Source: Bacteroidaceae bacterium (GTDB lineage Bacteria; Bacteroidota; Bacteroidia; Bacteroidales; Bacteroidaceae). From it: a stretch of 64,000 nt of DNA. The notes under the pieces were generated by a model. It was not told the origin of the DNA. It saw only the letters and a list, made by a program, of their open reading frames with translations, and did not search any database. Shown piece by piece: positions 7,156 to 15,009 of this stretch; position 1 is the stretch's first letter, and each line of letters starts with the position of its first letter. The translations under genes were made by a program, and so were the position numbers. Where the stretch lies: positions 1-64,000 of the forward strand of contig JAFWBM010000047.1 of NCBI GenBank assembly GCA_017507105.1, read 5' to 3'.

Positions 7156-7542
7156 ATGGACTACGAAAGTTTGGAAAATGCAGTACGCGATAGGATAAAG
7201 CAACTGCAAAAAGAAAAAGGATTTACCGAAAACGGGTTAGCTGGCGGCGATACACCCGCCCAAAAGCGTCTAAATCGCCAACTAAGCCACGGTGCGGGCA
7301 TCTCTTTAGATACTCTGCTTAGGATCCTGGACGCTTGCCCGGACGTTTCCGCAGATTGGCTGCTGCGCGGAACGGGCGAAATGTACAAAGCGGCAAAGAT
7401 AACCGGCGCAAACAGCGTAACCGGCCGTAATGCTACGGTTATCGGTCAGCAAACGGCGATACTATCCGAAAACTTTGTGCGCGATATGTTGGCAGAAAAG
7501 GATAAACAGATACAGACTTTATTAGCGTTGCTGGGTAAATGA
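7156..7542 (+). CDS. XRE-family phage repressor
   Basis: 128 residues from ATG at 7156; an upstream TTG (7138) is possible but unlikely. Residues about 1-75 form a lambda-repressor-like helix-turn-helix domain (GFTENGLAGGD, LNRQLSHGAGISLDTLLRILDACPDVSADWLLRGTG region), typical of Bacteroidales phage CI-like regulators. A glycine/asparagine-rich linker and a C-terminal coiled coil (MLAEKDKQIQTLLALL) follow, for oligomerisation. It faces away from the early operon across a region with repeated half-sites, so it is the likely lysogeny repressor. It overlaps the lipoprotein gene by four bases. Confidence 0.85.
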   Translation: MDYESLENAVRDRIKQLQKEKGFTENGLAGGDTPAQKRLNRQLSHGAGISLDTLLRILDACPDVSADWLLRGTGEMYKAAKITGANSVTGRNATVIGQQTAILSENFVRDMLAEKDKQIQTLLALLGK

Positions 7543-7988
7543 AAAAGATTGTATTTGTACTGTTAGCCTCTTTGGCTCTTTTGTCCTGCACAAAAGACGA
7601 AAGCGACATAATACCCACTAACGGGCAATACGTCGCGTATGCTGAGGACTTAGTAGTAAGTTTGGTTTTAGATAACGGGCAATGTGTAGGATTTACTTTG
7701 TATGTGCGTGGGGAACGCTTCGACTATAACCAACCGGCGGCTATCAGCACTAAAGGGGAATACCCCAAATACACATATTATATAAATGATTTATCCGTAG
7801 CAGTCCGTTTTAGCGATGTATCTAATTTTTCGGGTACACTCAACGGGGAATTACGATACGAAAAAGAAAACGACGGGTTAATGTCTGCCGGTGTAGTGGT
7901 GTTTGAACACGAAACGCCTACACCGTTTATATTAGATAATACCCCGTTAGACGCAAACGCCGACGGGCTTTTAGATAGCAGACAATAA
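7539..7988 (+). CDS. Lipoprotein coupled to the phage repressor
   Basis: 149 residues with a lipoprotein signal (MKKIVFVLLASLALLSC, Cys17). The ATG overlaps the repressor stop by four bases, so the two are translated together and the lipoprotein should be made in the lysogen. The mature part is predicted beta-rich, with an acidic C-terminal end (LDANADGLLDSRQ). No family recognised. The position suggests a lysogenic-conversion protein, for example one that alters the host surface or excludes other phages; this is inference. It is the last phage-like gene before hisS. Confidence 0.7.
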   Translation: MKKIVFVLLASLALLSCTKDESDIIPTNGQYVAYAEDLVVSLVLDNGQCVGFTLYVRGERFDYNQPAAISTKGEYPKYTYYINDLSVAVRFSDVSNFSGTLNGELRYEKENDGLMSAGVVVFEHETPTPFILDNTPLDANADGLLDSRQ

Positions 7989-8040
7989 CAGCGAATTTTC
8001 AGCAAACAATTTTTAATAACTTATAACTAATTATATAACA

Positions 8041-9408
8041 ATGTCTTATAATAAACCATCAATACCAAAGGGAACGAGAGACTTCTCACCCATAGAGATG
8101 TCTAAAAGAAACTATATATTCAATACCATACGTGAGGCTTTTCATCTTTTCGGTTTCCAGCAGATAGAGACACCCTCAATGGAAAACCTCTCTACATTAA
8201 TGGGAAAGTATGGAGAAGAAGGAGATAAACTGCTGTTCAAGATACAGAACTCGGGCGATTACTTTCATAACCTCACCGATGAAGAGTTATTGAGCCGCAA
8301 TGCAGCCAAGCTAGCCTCAAAGTTCTGCGAAAAAGGACTGCGCTACGACCTTACAGTACCATTTGCTCGTTACGTAGTAATGCATCGCGACGAGTTGACA
8401 TTCCCCTTCAAGCGCTACCAGATACAGCCGGTGTGGCGTGCCGACAGGCCTCAAAAGGGACGTTACCGCGAGTTTTACCAATGCGATGCCGACATAATTG
8501 GCAACAACTCATTGATGAACGAGGTTGAACTGGTACAGCTTATTGACTACGTATTCAACAAGCTGAATATACGTGTAGCAGTAAAGCTCAACAACAGAAA
8601 GATTCTTGCAGGAATAGCCGAAGTAATTGGTGAACCCGACAAGATAATAGACATAACAGTAGCTATAGACAAGCTCGACAAGATTGGTCTTGATGGTGTA
8701 GTAAACGAGCTTAAGCAGAAGGGGATAAGCGAAACAGCTGTTGAGAAACTACTGCCAATTCTGCAAGCCGGCGGCGATAACAAAGAGAAACTATCTACCA
8801 TAGCCCAAGTGTTAAAAGGCAATACAACAGGCGAGAAAGGAGTTGAAGAGACAACATATATATTGGACACCATAGCCGCAACAGGCATTAAGAGCAATAT
8901 AGAGCTCGACCTTACACTCGCACGAGGACTCAACTACTACACAGGTGCAATCCTCGAAGTAAAGGCACTGGATGTAGCAATAGGCAGCATCAGCGGTGGA
9001 GGACGTTACGACAACCTTACAGGTGTATTTGGAATGGATGGAGTCTCGGGTGTAGGTATATCATTCGGTGCAGACCGTATATATGATGTAATGAACCAAC
9101 TCAATCTCTATCCCCAAGAGTCAATACTCACCACAAGTGTTATGTTTGTAAACTTTGGCGAGAAAGAGGCTCTCTGCTCATTGAAACACCTCTCGCAACT
9201 ACGAGCCGAGGGAATATCTGCCGAGCTATACCCCAGCAACGATAAGATGAAAAAACAGATGGGATATGCCAACAACCACAATATTCCATATGTTGCCATC
9301 ATAGGAGAAAACGAGATGCAGAGCGGAGTCATAACCGTTAAGGATATGAATAGTGGCGAACAGAAAAACATGACATGTGAAGAACTTGCCGCAATGATTA
9401 AAGGATAA
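8041..9408 (+). CDS. hisS: Histidyl-tRNA synthetase
   Basis: 455 residues, class II synthetase joining histidine to tRNA-His in the cytoplasm. Motif 1 region KGTRDFSP near the start, motif 2 [19 protein letters not shown] (about 142-160), the HisRS-specific [10 protein letters not shown] (about 294-303), and motif 3 [12 protein letters not shown] are all present; the C-terminal anticodon-binding domain starts near residue 360. The gene begins about 50 bases after the end of the phage-like region and ends at a 56-base perfect palindrome. Confidence 0.97.
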   Translation: MSYNKPSIPKGTRDFSPIEMSKRNYIFNTIREAFHLFGFQQIETPSMENLSTLMGKYGEEGDKLLFKIQNSGDYFHNLTDEELLSRNAAKLASKFCEKGLRYDLTVPFARYVVMHRDELTFPFKRYQIQPVWRADRPQKGRYREFYQCDADIIGNNSLMNEVELVQLIDYVFNKLNIRVAVKLNNRKILAGIAEVIGEPDKIIDITVAIDKLDKIGLDGVVNELKQKGISETAVEKLLPILQAGGDNKEKLSTIAQVLKGNTTGEKGVEETTYILDTIAATGIKSNIELDLTLARGLNYYTGAILEVKALDVAIGSISGGGRYDNLTGVFGMDGVSGVGISFGADRIYDVMNQLNLYPQESILTTSVMFVNFGEKEALCSLKHLSQLRAEGISAELYPSNDKMKKQMGYANNHNIPYVAIIGENEMQSGVITVKDMNSGEQKNMTCEELAAMIKG

Positions 9409-9425
9409 GCAATAATATAGCATCT

Positions 9426-9481
9426 CATAAGTATAGTGAGCCCCAAAGTCTTTAAAGACTTTGGGGCTCACTATACTTATG
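9426..9481. terminator. Perfect 56-base palindrome, bidirectional terminator
   Basis: Arms of 28 bases pair without a mismatch around TCTTTAAAGA. It sits between the convergent hisS and the DUF4878 lipoprotein gene, so it probably stops transcription from both sides although no long T run follows. Confidence 0.75.
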
Positions 9482-9503
9482 CTATTTCAAAAACATATGA
9501 TAA

Positions 9504-9899
9504 TCAATGCCACACTCCGTGATCTCCATCAACCTTCCATACACCATCCATAAGAAGCAATTTTACCGTAATACGCAACTTCTGTCCCAAAGGGCCTACC
9601 CCTGTCAGTATAACCTCGGCCCTATCATCATCAACGACCTCCTTTTCAACCTTATAGGATGGAACATAACCCGCAGTATTCTCCTTATACTGTTTAGAGG
9701 CCACTGCAATATCTATAGTGCTTTCAAACACGTAACGCTGTATTGAATCGGATATGTAGATATTACTCTTTACCGTCTCGCTATCACCCGATGTTATCGC
9801 AGTAAAAAGTCTCACAGCAACCTCGCCGGGTGTCATCTCGGGTGTTGGAGTACATGAAAATAAAAACAAAAAGAATAGTGAATATGCAATTTTTCTCAT
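9504..9899 (-). CDS. DUF4878-type lipoprotein
   Basis: 131 residues from MRKIAYS at 9899; an ATG three codons earlier is possible. Lipoprotein signal ending LFLFSC. The mature part starts TPEMTPGEVAVRLFTAITSGD and ends LMDGVWKVDGDHG, the pattern of DUF4878, a SnoaL/NTF2-like fold of small secreted Bacteroidetes lipoproteins with no settled function. Convergent with hisS; about 250 bp separate its start from menA, in which I see nothing but AT-rich DNA and the menA -7 box. Confidence 0.75.
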   Translation of the reverse strand: MRKIAYSLFFLFLFSCTPTPEMTPGEVAVRLFTAITSGDSETVKSNIYISDSIQRYVFESTIDIAVASKQYKENTAGYVPSYKVEKEVVDDDRAEVILTGVGPLGQKLRITVKLLLMDGVWKVDGDHGVWH

Positions 9900-10131
9900 A
9901 TGCAACAATTGTAGGTTAATATAAATCTAGCCCAATGGAGCGAGAGAGCCATAACACAATTTATTTCTCGACAAAGATAGCATTAAGTTTTGACAAGAAA
10001 GAAACCAACCTACCCTCTTTTTCTTTAACTATATAGTTAAACCCACAATTACAACATATATCCGGAGCAGAATCATTATACACCGGCATAAAATATAACT
10101 ACCCTTCTAACGTAACTAAAAAACTTTTCTG

Positions 10132-10139
10132 TAATTTTG
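10132..10139 (+). promoter_or_regulatory. -7 box before menA
   Basis: TAATTTTG fits TAnnTTTG. Transcription would start near 10146, about 15 bases before the ATG, which argues against the upstream TTG as start. No clear -33 box. Confidence 0.5.
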
Positions 10140-10160
10140 TCATTAATTAAAAGAAAGAAA

Positions 10161-11054
10161 ATGAGAAATCATAATTTTAAATCATGGTTTATAGCCACCC
10201 GCCCTTGGTCGTTTCCTGCATCCGCAATGCCTATCCTCGTAACATTGGCCTACCTACATTGGTTAGGCGAGAGCGTCAATTGGTACATAGGAATATGGAC
10301 ACTCATCAACATCATCATATTCCATGCAGCCGGAAATACATGGAGCGATTATTACGATTTCAAAATAGGAGTCGATCGTGAAGATACCATAGGGGGAACA
10401 TCCATCATAAGTGGCGAGTTCAAAGCCAAAGAGATACGCAATCTCTCTATCTCCCTGCTAGCAATAGCACTGCTCTCGGGTATTGCATTATTGCTATGCA
10501 CCGGATTACCCACTCTATATTTCGGAATTGCCGGAGCATTGCTTACAGTTTTATACCCTTGGTTCAAATATCATGCACTTGGCGATGTAGACATATTTCT
10601 AACATACTCGCTATTGCCTATACTTGGTACAACCTTTGTTGCAACAGGCAGATGCGGCACAGAAGCTCTATGGCTCACAATCCCGATAGGACTTATAACC
10701 GTAGGAATATTACATATAAACAATGCGCGCGACACCATACAGGACAAACGTGCCGATATAAAGACCTTCGCTATGCTTGTCGGCAAAAAAGCATCGGCCT
10801 ACATATACTGTTTCGAGGTCATATTCCCATTTATATATATTATTGCAGGAGCCATTATGGGAGTATTTCCCTATATATCACTGATAGTGTTACCGGCTAT
10901 TAAGATTGCAATTGATAACTCCCGCAAAGCAATACTCTTCCCCAAGAACGGCGAGAAGTTGCTCTTTGGAGTTGATGAAATGACAGCAAAACTACAACTC
11001 ACTTTCAGTCTGTTACTGACAATCTCATTATTCATAGACACACTAATATCATGA
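10161..11054 (+). CDS. menA: MenA-like 1,4-dihydroxy-2-naphthoate prenyltransferase
   Basis: 297 residues, an integral membrane UbiA-superfamily enzyme with about nine spans. The first Asp-rich motif is NTWSDYYDFKIGVD (about residues 55-68) and the second NNARDTIQDKRADIKT (about 188-203), which bind the prenyl diphosphate through magnesium. The RPWSFPAS start segment and the size fit MenA, which makes demethylmenaquinone, the quinone of Bacteroidales. The ATG at 10161 is chosen because a -7 box ends at 10139. The next gene overlaps the stop by four bases. Confidence 0.88.
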   Translation: MRNHNFKSWFIATRPWSFPASAMPILVTLAYLHWLGESVNWYIGIWTLINIIIFHAAGNTWSDYYDFKIGVDREDTIGGTSIISGEFKAKEIRNLSISLLAIALLSGIALLLCTGLPTLYFGIAGALLTVLYPWFKYHALGDVDIFLTYSLLPILGTTFVATGRCGTEALWLTIPIGLITVGILHINNARDTIQDKRADIKTFAMLVGKKASAYIYCFEVIFPFIYIIAGAIMGVFPYISLIVLPAIKIAIDNSRKAILFPKNGEKLLFGVDEMTAKLQLTFSLLLTISLFIDTLIS

Positions 11055-11665
11055 AACGAGCCATCTTCACACTGCTACTTGCAACCACACTGTGGACTAT
11101 AATGTTCAGTCCCATGACTGCACCACACGTAAACTTCTGGTGGATGATGACAGGGTCGGCATGTACACTCTCCCTATGTGCTACAATATTCAGTCCGGGA
11201 TGGTGGAGAGAGGTAAAAATAGACATTTCAAATATCCTATGGGGTATTGCCATTGCAGTAGCCCTGTGGTCGATATTCTGGATAGGCGACAAACTGTCAC
11301 AATTACTCTTTAACTTCGCACGCCCACAGGTAGACCTCATCTACGGAATGAAAGAGGGCGAATCGGCATGGTTGCTGACTGCACTTATGCTGTTCCTTAT
11401 TGGCCCTGCCGAGGAGATATTCTGGCGTGGATACATACAGAAGAAATTTTCACAATATTGGAATCCCAATATAGGTTTCATTGTAACGACAGCCATATAT
11501 GCACTTGTACATGCCGGGTCATGTAACTTTATGCTCACTATGGCGGCTCTTGTAGCCGGATTTGTTTGGGGAGCATTATACCGTCTATTCCCCGAGAAAT
11601 TCGGTGCCATCATTATCTCTCACGCACTATGGGATGTAGCAGTGTTTATCTGGTTTCCCATATAA
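11051..11665 (+). CDS. CPBP-family intramembrane metalloprotease (CAAX/Abi)
   Basis: 204 residues, about six membrane spans. Motif 1 EEIFWRGYIQ (about residues 116-125), then YALVHAGSCNF with the second histidine, and HALWDVAVF near the C-terminus: the Glu-Glu, Arg and His residues expected for CPBP glutamic/metalloproteases. Members process prenylated proteins or peptides, and some act in bacteriocin self-immunity. The ATGA overlap with menA means co-translation; the substrate is unknown. It is followed by 327 bp without a gene, which hold a structured RNA. Confidence 0.85.
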   Translation: MKRAIFTLLLATTLWTIMFSPMTAPHVNFWWMMTGSACTLSLCATIFSPGWWREVKIDISNILWGIAIAVALWSIFWIGDKLSQLLFNFARPQVDLIYGMKEGESAWLLTALMLFLIGPAEEIFWRGYIQKKFSQYWNPNIGFIVTTAIYALVHAGSCNFMLTMAALVAGFVWGALYRLFPEKFGAIIISHALWDVAVFIWFPI

Positions 11666-11735
11666 TGCTTACCACCAGCCCCGTTATAAATTTAAAAATT
11701 TTTACTTTTATTATAGAATCTCAAAAAAATAATAA

Positions 11736-11743
11736 TACCTTTG
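11736..11743 (+). promoter_or_regulatory. -7 box before the structured RNA
   Basis: TACCTTTG is a perfect Bacteroidales -7 box; transcription would begin near 11749, at the first hairpin of the structured region. No convincing -33 box. Confidence 0.5.
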
Positions 11744-11748
11744 TATAG

Positions 11749-11935
11749 GTGTCCAAAGAAGGACACTTATACTTTTTTTATTTGCTTAATCTCTGACACG
11801 AACTGCGACCTCGAATAAGAGAAACATGCAAATACCGACAACCATTGAGTCTGTGCATAAGCGCAGACTCCACTATAGGTTGTTGGGGTTGTCGCAGACC
11901 CGTGTCAGAGTATAGTGGGCCTGTGCTTCTTTTTT
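11749..11935 (+). ncRNA. 6S-like structured RNA candidate
   Basis: The region folds as one long hairpin. A closing stem CTCTGACACG (11791-11800) pairs with CGTGTCAGAG (11901-11910); CTGCGAC (11803-11809) with GTCGCAG (11891-11897); ACAACC (11838-11843) with GGTTGT (11878-11883); and a 10-bp apical stem (11847-11856 with 11861-11870) closes an ATAA loop. Between the second and third stems the strands are very unequal (28 versus 7 bases), giving a large central bubble as in 6S RNA, which binds RNA polymerase. A small 5' hairpin (11749-11766) follows a -7 box and TTCTTTTTT ends it, for about 187 nt, also 6S-like. Alternatives: a 5' leader of the caspase gene, or an RNA from the other strand. Confidence 0.5.
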
Positions 11936-11992
11936 GCTCCATGATTTGTGCAGTCCCTTACCCTTTTAACTGTACCAATCAATATAAGTAAT

Positions 11993-13396
11993 ATGAACAG
12001 AGCAAAAAAAAGTATCCCCAATAGCATTATTATATTTATGCTATTCGCAATGCTAGGCACTACAGGCGTTCTGGCACAAAGTTTCAAATACACATATAAA
12101 GGTGTAGAGTTCAAATGCAAAACAAAAAAAGGCAAAACCAGGATTGTAGCTTTCAACAACGAGTGTACACGTGTTGTGATACCATCCGAGGTAAAGGATA
12201 AAAAAGGTATAAAACACAATGTTGACTGTGTCGACCTATATTATCTAGAGGCCCCCAGATATAAGACTCATACAATAGCTATAGAGCCGGGCATAACAGA
12301 GATAGCTCCGTACTGTTTCTACCAGTTTGCAGAACTCAGCGACATCTATATCCCCAACACCATAGAACATATAGGAAAAAAGGCATTCAACAAGAAACAT
12401 ATACCAAACTTTACAATGCCCTCAACCATAAATGAGGCAGACCTTATAGCAGGACTTGCTGTCTACCCACAAGCCGGTGACACACAACAGCCTATAGACC
12501 CTATGGTTGGTATCGATTTATCGGCATACTCAGACCAAACGAATGAAAGCGAAAATAGAATAAGTGAACAGACTGTTACGTTTGAGACTTCTGCAATCAC
12601 CCCCGGAACATCAGATATTGACACCCAGATTCCAATGGGAAGAGGTGAGAGGGAAAACACATTCTGTCTGATTATAGCCAATGAGAAATATAGTAACCAA
12701 GATACCCCCGACGTTAAATATGCCCTGCAGGATGGGGTCACATTCAACAACTACTGTCTTCGTACACTCAGACTTCCCAAAAGCAATGTCCGCTTTGTAA
12801 AAAACGCAAAATACCTTGATATAAAAAGGCAGATTGATTGGCTTAAAATGGTTGCAGAAGCTTACGGAAAAGAGGCCAATTTCCTTGTATACTATGCAGG
12901 ACATGGCATGGCAGATGAGAAGGGCAACTGCAAACTGATACCATCCGATGTAAGTATTAATGATGTAAACAATGGATTCAGCCTTAAAGAGCTATACACC
13001 GAACTAGGAGAACTCACCACCAATAATGTATTGGTACTTGTGGATGCATGTTTCAGTGGAAACGACCGCGATGACATAGCCGCGACCAACGAAGAGCATC
13101 GCGGTATAGTGCGTGAAGTAAAGAACGAAGTTGCAACCGGCAATGTCGTAGTGCTGACTGCGACATCCGAGACAGAGACCGCACTCTCGTTCGAGGAGCA
13201 GGCTCACGGACTCTTCTCGTACTACCTTATGAAGAAGATTCGCGAAACCGGTGGCGACGTAACCTATGGCGAACTCTACGATTATGTAAAGAAAAACGTA
13301 ATGAAAAAGTCGGTTGTTGTAAAGAGCAAAAAACAGACACCATCTGTAACCGTATCGGCCACAATAAAAGAGAACTGGAGAAATATGAAATTCTAA
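11993..13396 (+). CDS. Secreted caspase-like peptidase (C14) with BspA-type LRR
   Basis: 467 residues from ATG at 11993. Residues 1-29 are a signal peptide ending VLAQS. Residues about 30-145 contain a leucine-rich repeat of the BspA/LRR_5 kind (ITEIAPYCFYQ, LSDIYIPNTIEHIGKKAF). After a Ser/Thr-rich linker, the caspase p20-like domain starts near 220 (NTFCLIIANEKYSN) with catalytic His304 in YYAGHG and Cys353 in DACFSG. The ending (TYGELYDYVKKNV, QTPSVTVS) fits metacaspase-like peptidases. These cleave after basic residues in characterised relatives; the substrate here is unknown. It is the first gene of a three-gene rightward cluster with a small barrel protein and a DUF4384 protein. Confidence 0.88.
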   Translation: MNRAKKSIPNSIIIFMLFAMLGTTGVLAQSFKYTYKGVEFKCKTKKGKTRIVAFNNECTRVVIPSEVKDKKGIKHNVDCVDLYYLEAPRYKTHTIAIEPGITEIAPYCFYQFAELSDIYIPNTIEHIGKKAFNKKHIPNFTMPSTINEADLIAGLAVYPQAGDTQQPIDPMVGIDLSAYSDQTNESENRISEQTVTFETSAITPGTSDIDTQIPMGRGERENTFCLIIANEKYSNQDTPDVKYALQDGVTFNNYCLRTLRLPKSNVRFVKNAKYLDIKRQIDWLKMVAEAYGKEANFLVYYAGHGMADEKGNCKLIPSDVSINDVNNGFSLKELYTELGELTTNNVLVLVDACFSGNDRDDIAATNEEHRGIVREVKNEVATGNVVVLTATSETETALSFEEQAHGLFSYYLMKKIRETGGDVTYGELYDYVKKNVMKKSVVVKSKKQTPSVTVSATIKENWRNMKF

Positions 13397-13409
13397 TAAA
13401 CCAATCACT

Positions 13410-13907
13410 ATGAAAAGAGTATTTATATTAATGGTATTTACCATTATGGCAATTGGTGCAAGTGCACAAGTAACATATAATGTAAGAGCAGGTATTGGAG
13501 GAATGAATACCCATACTGAAGATTCTTTTGATTATCCTTATTGGGATCATCATTGTGATCTTGAAATGACATTTTCATGCGGTGTTATGGCGCAGGCAAA
13601 TATTCCATTTAACAAACATGGGAAATTCTCATTTTCGCCAACTGTTTTATTAGATTTGTCCGAAGAATATAAAGAGTTATACGTCCCTTTATTTTTAGGA
13701 TATAAAATAGGCATAGGACACAAAAAACTTTTTTTCCCTAAAATAGGTGCTGCATTTGTATACACAAATTGTAATGAAGCCCAATGGGGTGTAACTACCG
13801 ATTTAGCATTTGAGTTCAATCATCTTGTCATAGGAGTTTTTGGTTGTGCAACAGTAGAAAGTGATGAAGGTCATTGTATATTTGCCACCATCGGATATAA
13901 ATTCTAA
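13410..13907 (+). CDS. Small outer-membrane beta-barrel-like protein
   Basis: 165 residues with signal peptide (MKRVFILMVFTIMAIGASAQ). The mature part alternates hydrophobic and polar residues in short strands ending in aromatic residues and finishes ATIGYKF, an outer-membrane insertion-like C-terminus. No family named with confidence; general resemblance to PorT-like or 'outer membrane beta-barrel' proteins. Coding DNA is more AT-rich and uses different codons (TTT, ATT, GAT) from its two neighbours, suggesting a later insertion. It lies 13 bases after the caspase gene and six before the DUF4384 gene. Confidence 0.65.
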   Translation: MKRVFILMVFTIMAIGASAQVTYNVRAGIGGMNTHTEDSFDYPYWDHHCDLEMTFSCGVMAQANIPFNKHGKFSFSPTVLLDLSEEYKELYVPLFLGYKIGIGHKKLFFPKIGAAFVYTNCNEAQWGVTTDLAFEFNHLVIGVFGCATVESDEGHCIFATIGYKF

Positions 13908-13913
13908 AGACAA

Positions 13914-14747
13914 ATGCGACACTGCTTTATTCTATTGACAGCCGTTATGTTACTCTCACTCCCGGTTCTTCCTATATATGGAAAGAATGGGAAAGTTAAG
14001 TGCGAGGGTACTTACCGGTATGTGTACGAAGCACACGTCTCACATGCCGAGGCACGAGTTTTGGGTGTGGAATATGCCATACAATGTGCCATATCAGAAA
14101 AGCTAGGTACCACAGTTTCATCTGAGAGCCGCATAGATATAACGGACTCAAAAGAGTGGTTTGCACAGACATCACGATGCCATTCAAAAGGTAAGTTCAT
14201 CAGACATATACATGAGCCCAAAATAAGTGATCCCATATATGCCGACAATTTATCCTCTATAGAGATAACTGTATCGTTCTATGCAAGAGCCATAGAGTAT
14301 GCTCCAACAGCATTCAAGGCACACATATTACGAAATGGAACAGAACCACGTTTCGAAGATGACACCTTTAGGGCTGGGGACAAGTTCTATATGCAATTCC
14401 AATCGCCAAAAGCCGGTTATCTGGCTATATTCTTCGAGGCGACGGAGAATGTTGTATGTATGTTACCATACATTGGAGAGGAGAGCAAGCCATTCATAGT
14501 CAAGAAAGGTGAGAACTACACCCTCTTCAATGTCGACAACAATACCTACCATATGAGTTGTGACGAAAGAGATGAAATAAACTTTGTACATATTGTATTC
14601 TCGCCTAAAAGTTTCATTCGTGACGATTTGGAACGTGTAATGAGCCATCGCCGTTTTTCGGAATGGCTCGACAGCAGACGCGCCTATGACGAGCAGCTGG
14701 AAGTAGAAACAAGAATGATAAAGGTCTGCAAAGGAAAAGAGTATTGA
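13914..14747 (+). CDS. Secreted DUF4384 protein
   Basis: 277 residues with signal peptide (first ~23). Residues about 35-130 hold a domain resembling LPP20/flagellar-assembly T-like modules (VSHAEARVLGVEYAIQCAI). DUF4384 follows: FRAGDKFYMQFQSPKAGYLAIFF and VVCMLPYIGE. DUF4384 domains often accompany caspase-like or kinase domains in bacteria; here the caspase is encoded two genes upstream in the same unit. The function is unknown. A 15-bp hairpin terminator follows. Confidence 0.75.
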   Translation: MRHCFILLTAVMLLSLPVLPIYGKNGKVKCEGTYRYVYEAHVSHAEARVLGVEYAIQCAISEKLGTTVSSESRIDITDSKEWFAQTSRCHSKGKFIRHIHEPKISDPIYADNLSSIEITVSFYARAIEYAPTAFKAHILRNGTEPRFEDDTFRAGDKFYMQFQSPKAGYLAIFFEATENVVCMLPYIGEESKPFIVKKGENYTLFNVDNNTYHMSCDERDEINFVHIVFSPKSFIRDDLERVMSHRRFSEWLDSRRAYDEQLEVETRMIKVCKGKEY

Positions 14748-14767
14748 CAAGATATCTGAAAGAGCAA

Positions 14768-14800
14768 TCAATCCCCATCGAACAATTCGATGGGGATTGA
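14768..14800 (+). terminator. Terminator after the DUF4384 gene
   Basis: TCAATCCCCATCGAA pairs with TTCGATGGGGATTGA, 15 bp with a three-base loop, 20 bases after the stop codon. It separates the caspase cluster from pta. Confidence 0.7.
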
Positions 14801-14921
14801 CTCATTTATAGAACATCAATGGCATCACCGCAATATATGATATAATCCATACTAATGAAAACAATCTGCTAAAGAAGTACATTATTTCTCAAATTCCTGC
14901 CTTTTTCTCATGAGTTTATTG

Positions 14922-14929
14922 TATTTTTG
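14922..14929 (+). promoter_or_regulatory. -7 box before pta
   Basis: TATTTTTG fits TAnnTTTG, giving a leader of about 75 bases to the pta start. A clear -33 box is missing. Confidence 0.4.
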
Positions 14930-15009
14930 CAGTACTGCAAAATATGCCTGCGAGATAACATCCCACAGACATGTTGAAAGAACGACAACATTAACAAAAT
15001 TATAATACT

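Noticed and set aside
6862-7209. 115-codon minus-strand frame across the phage switch
   Set aside because: It covers both promoters and the operator sites and overlaps the repressor start; the regulatory reading explains the region better.
7989-8040. Prophage attachment site before hisS
   Set aside because: The phage-host boundary must lie near here, but no tRNA, integrase or repeat pair is visible in the window to define an att core.
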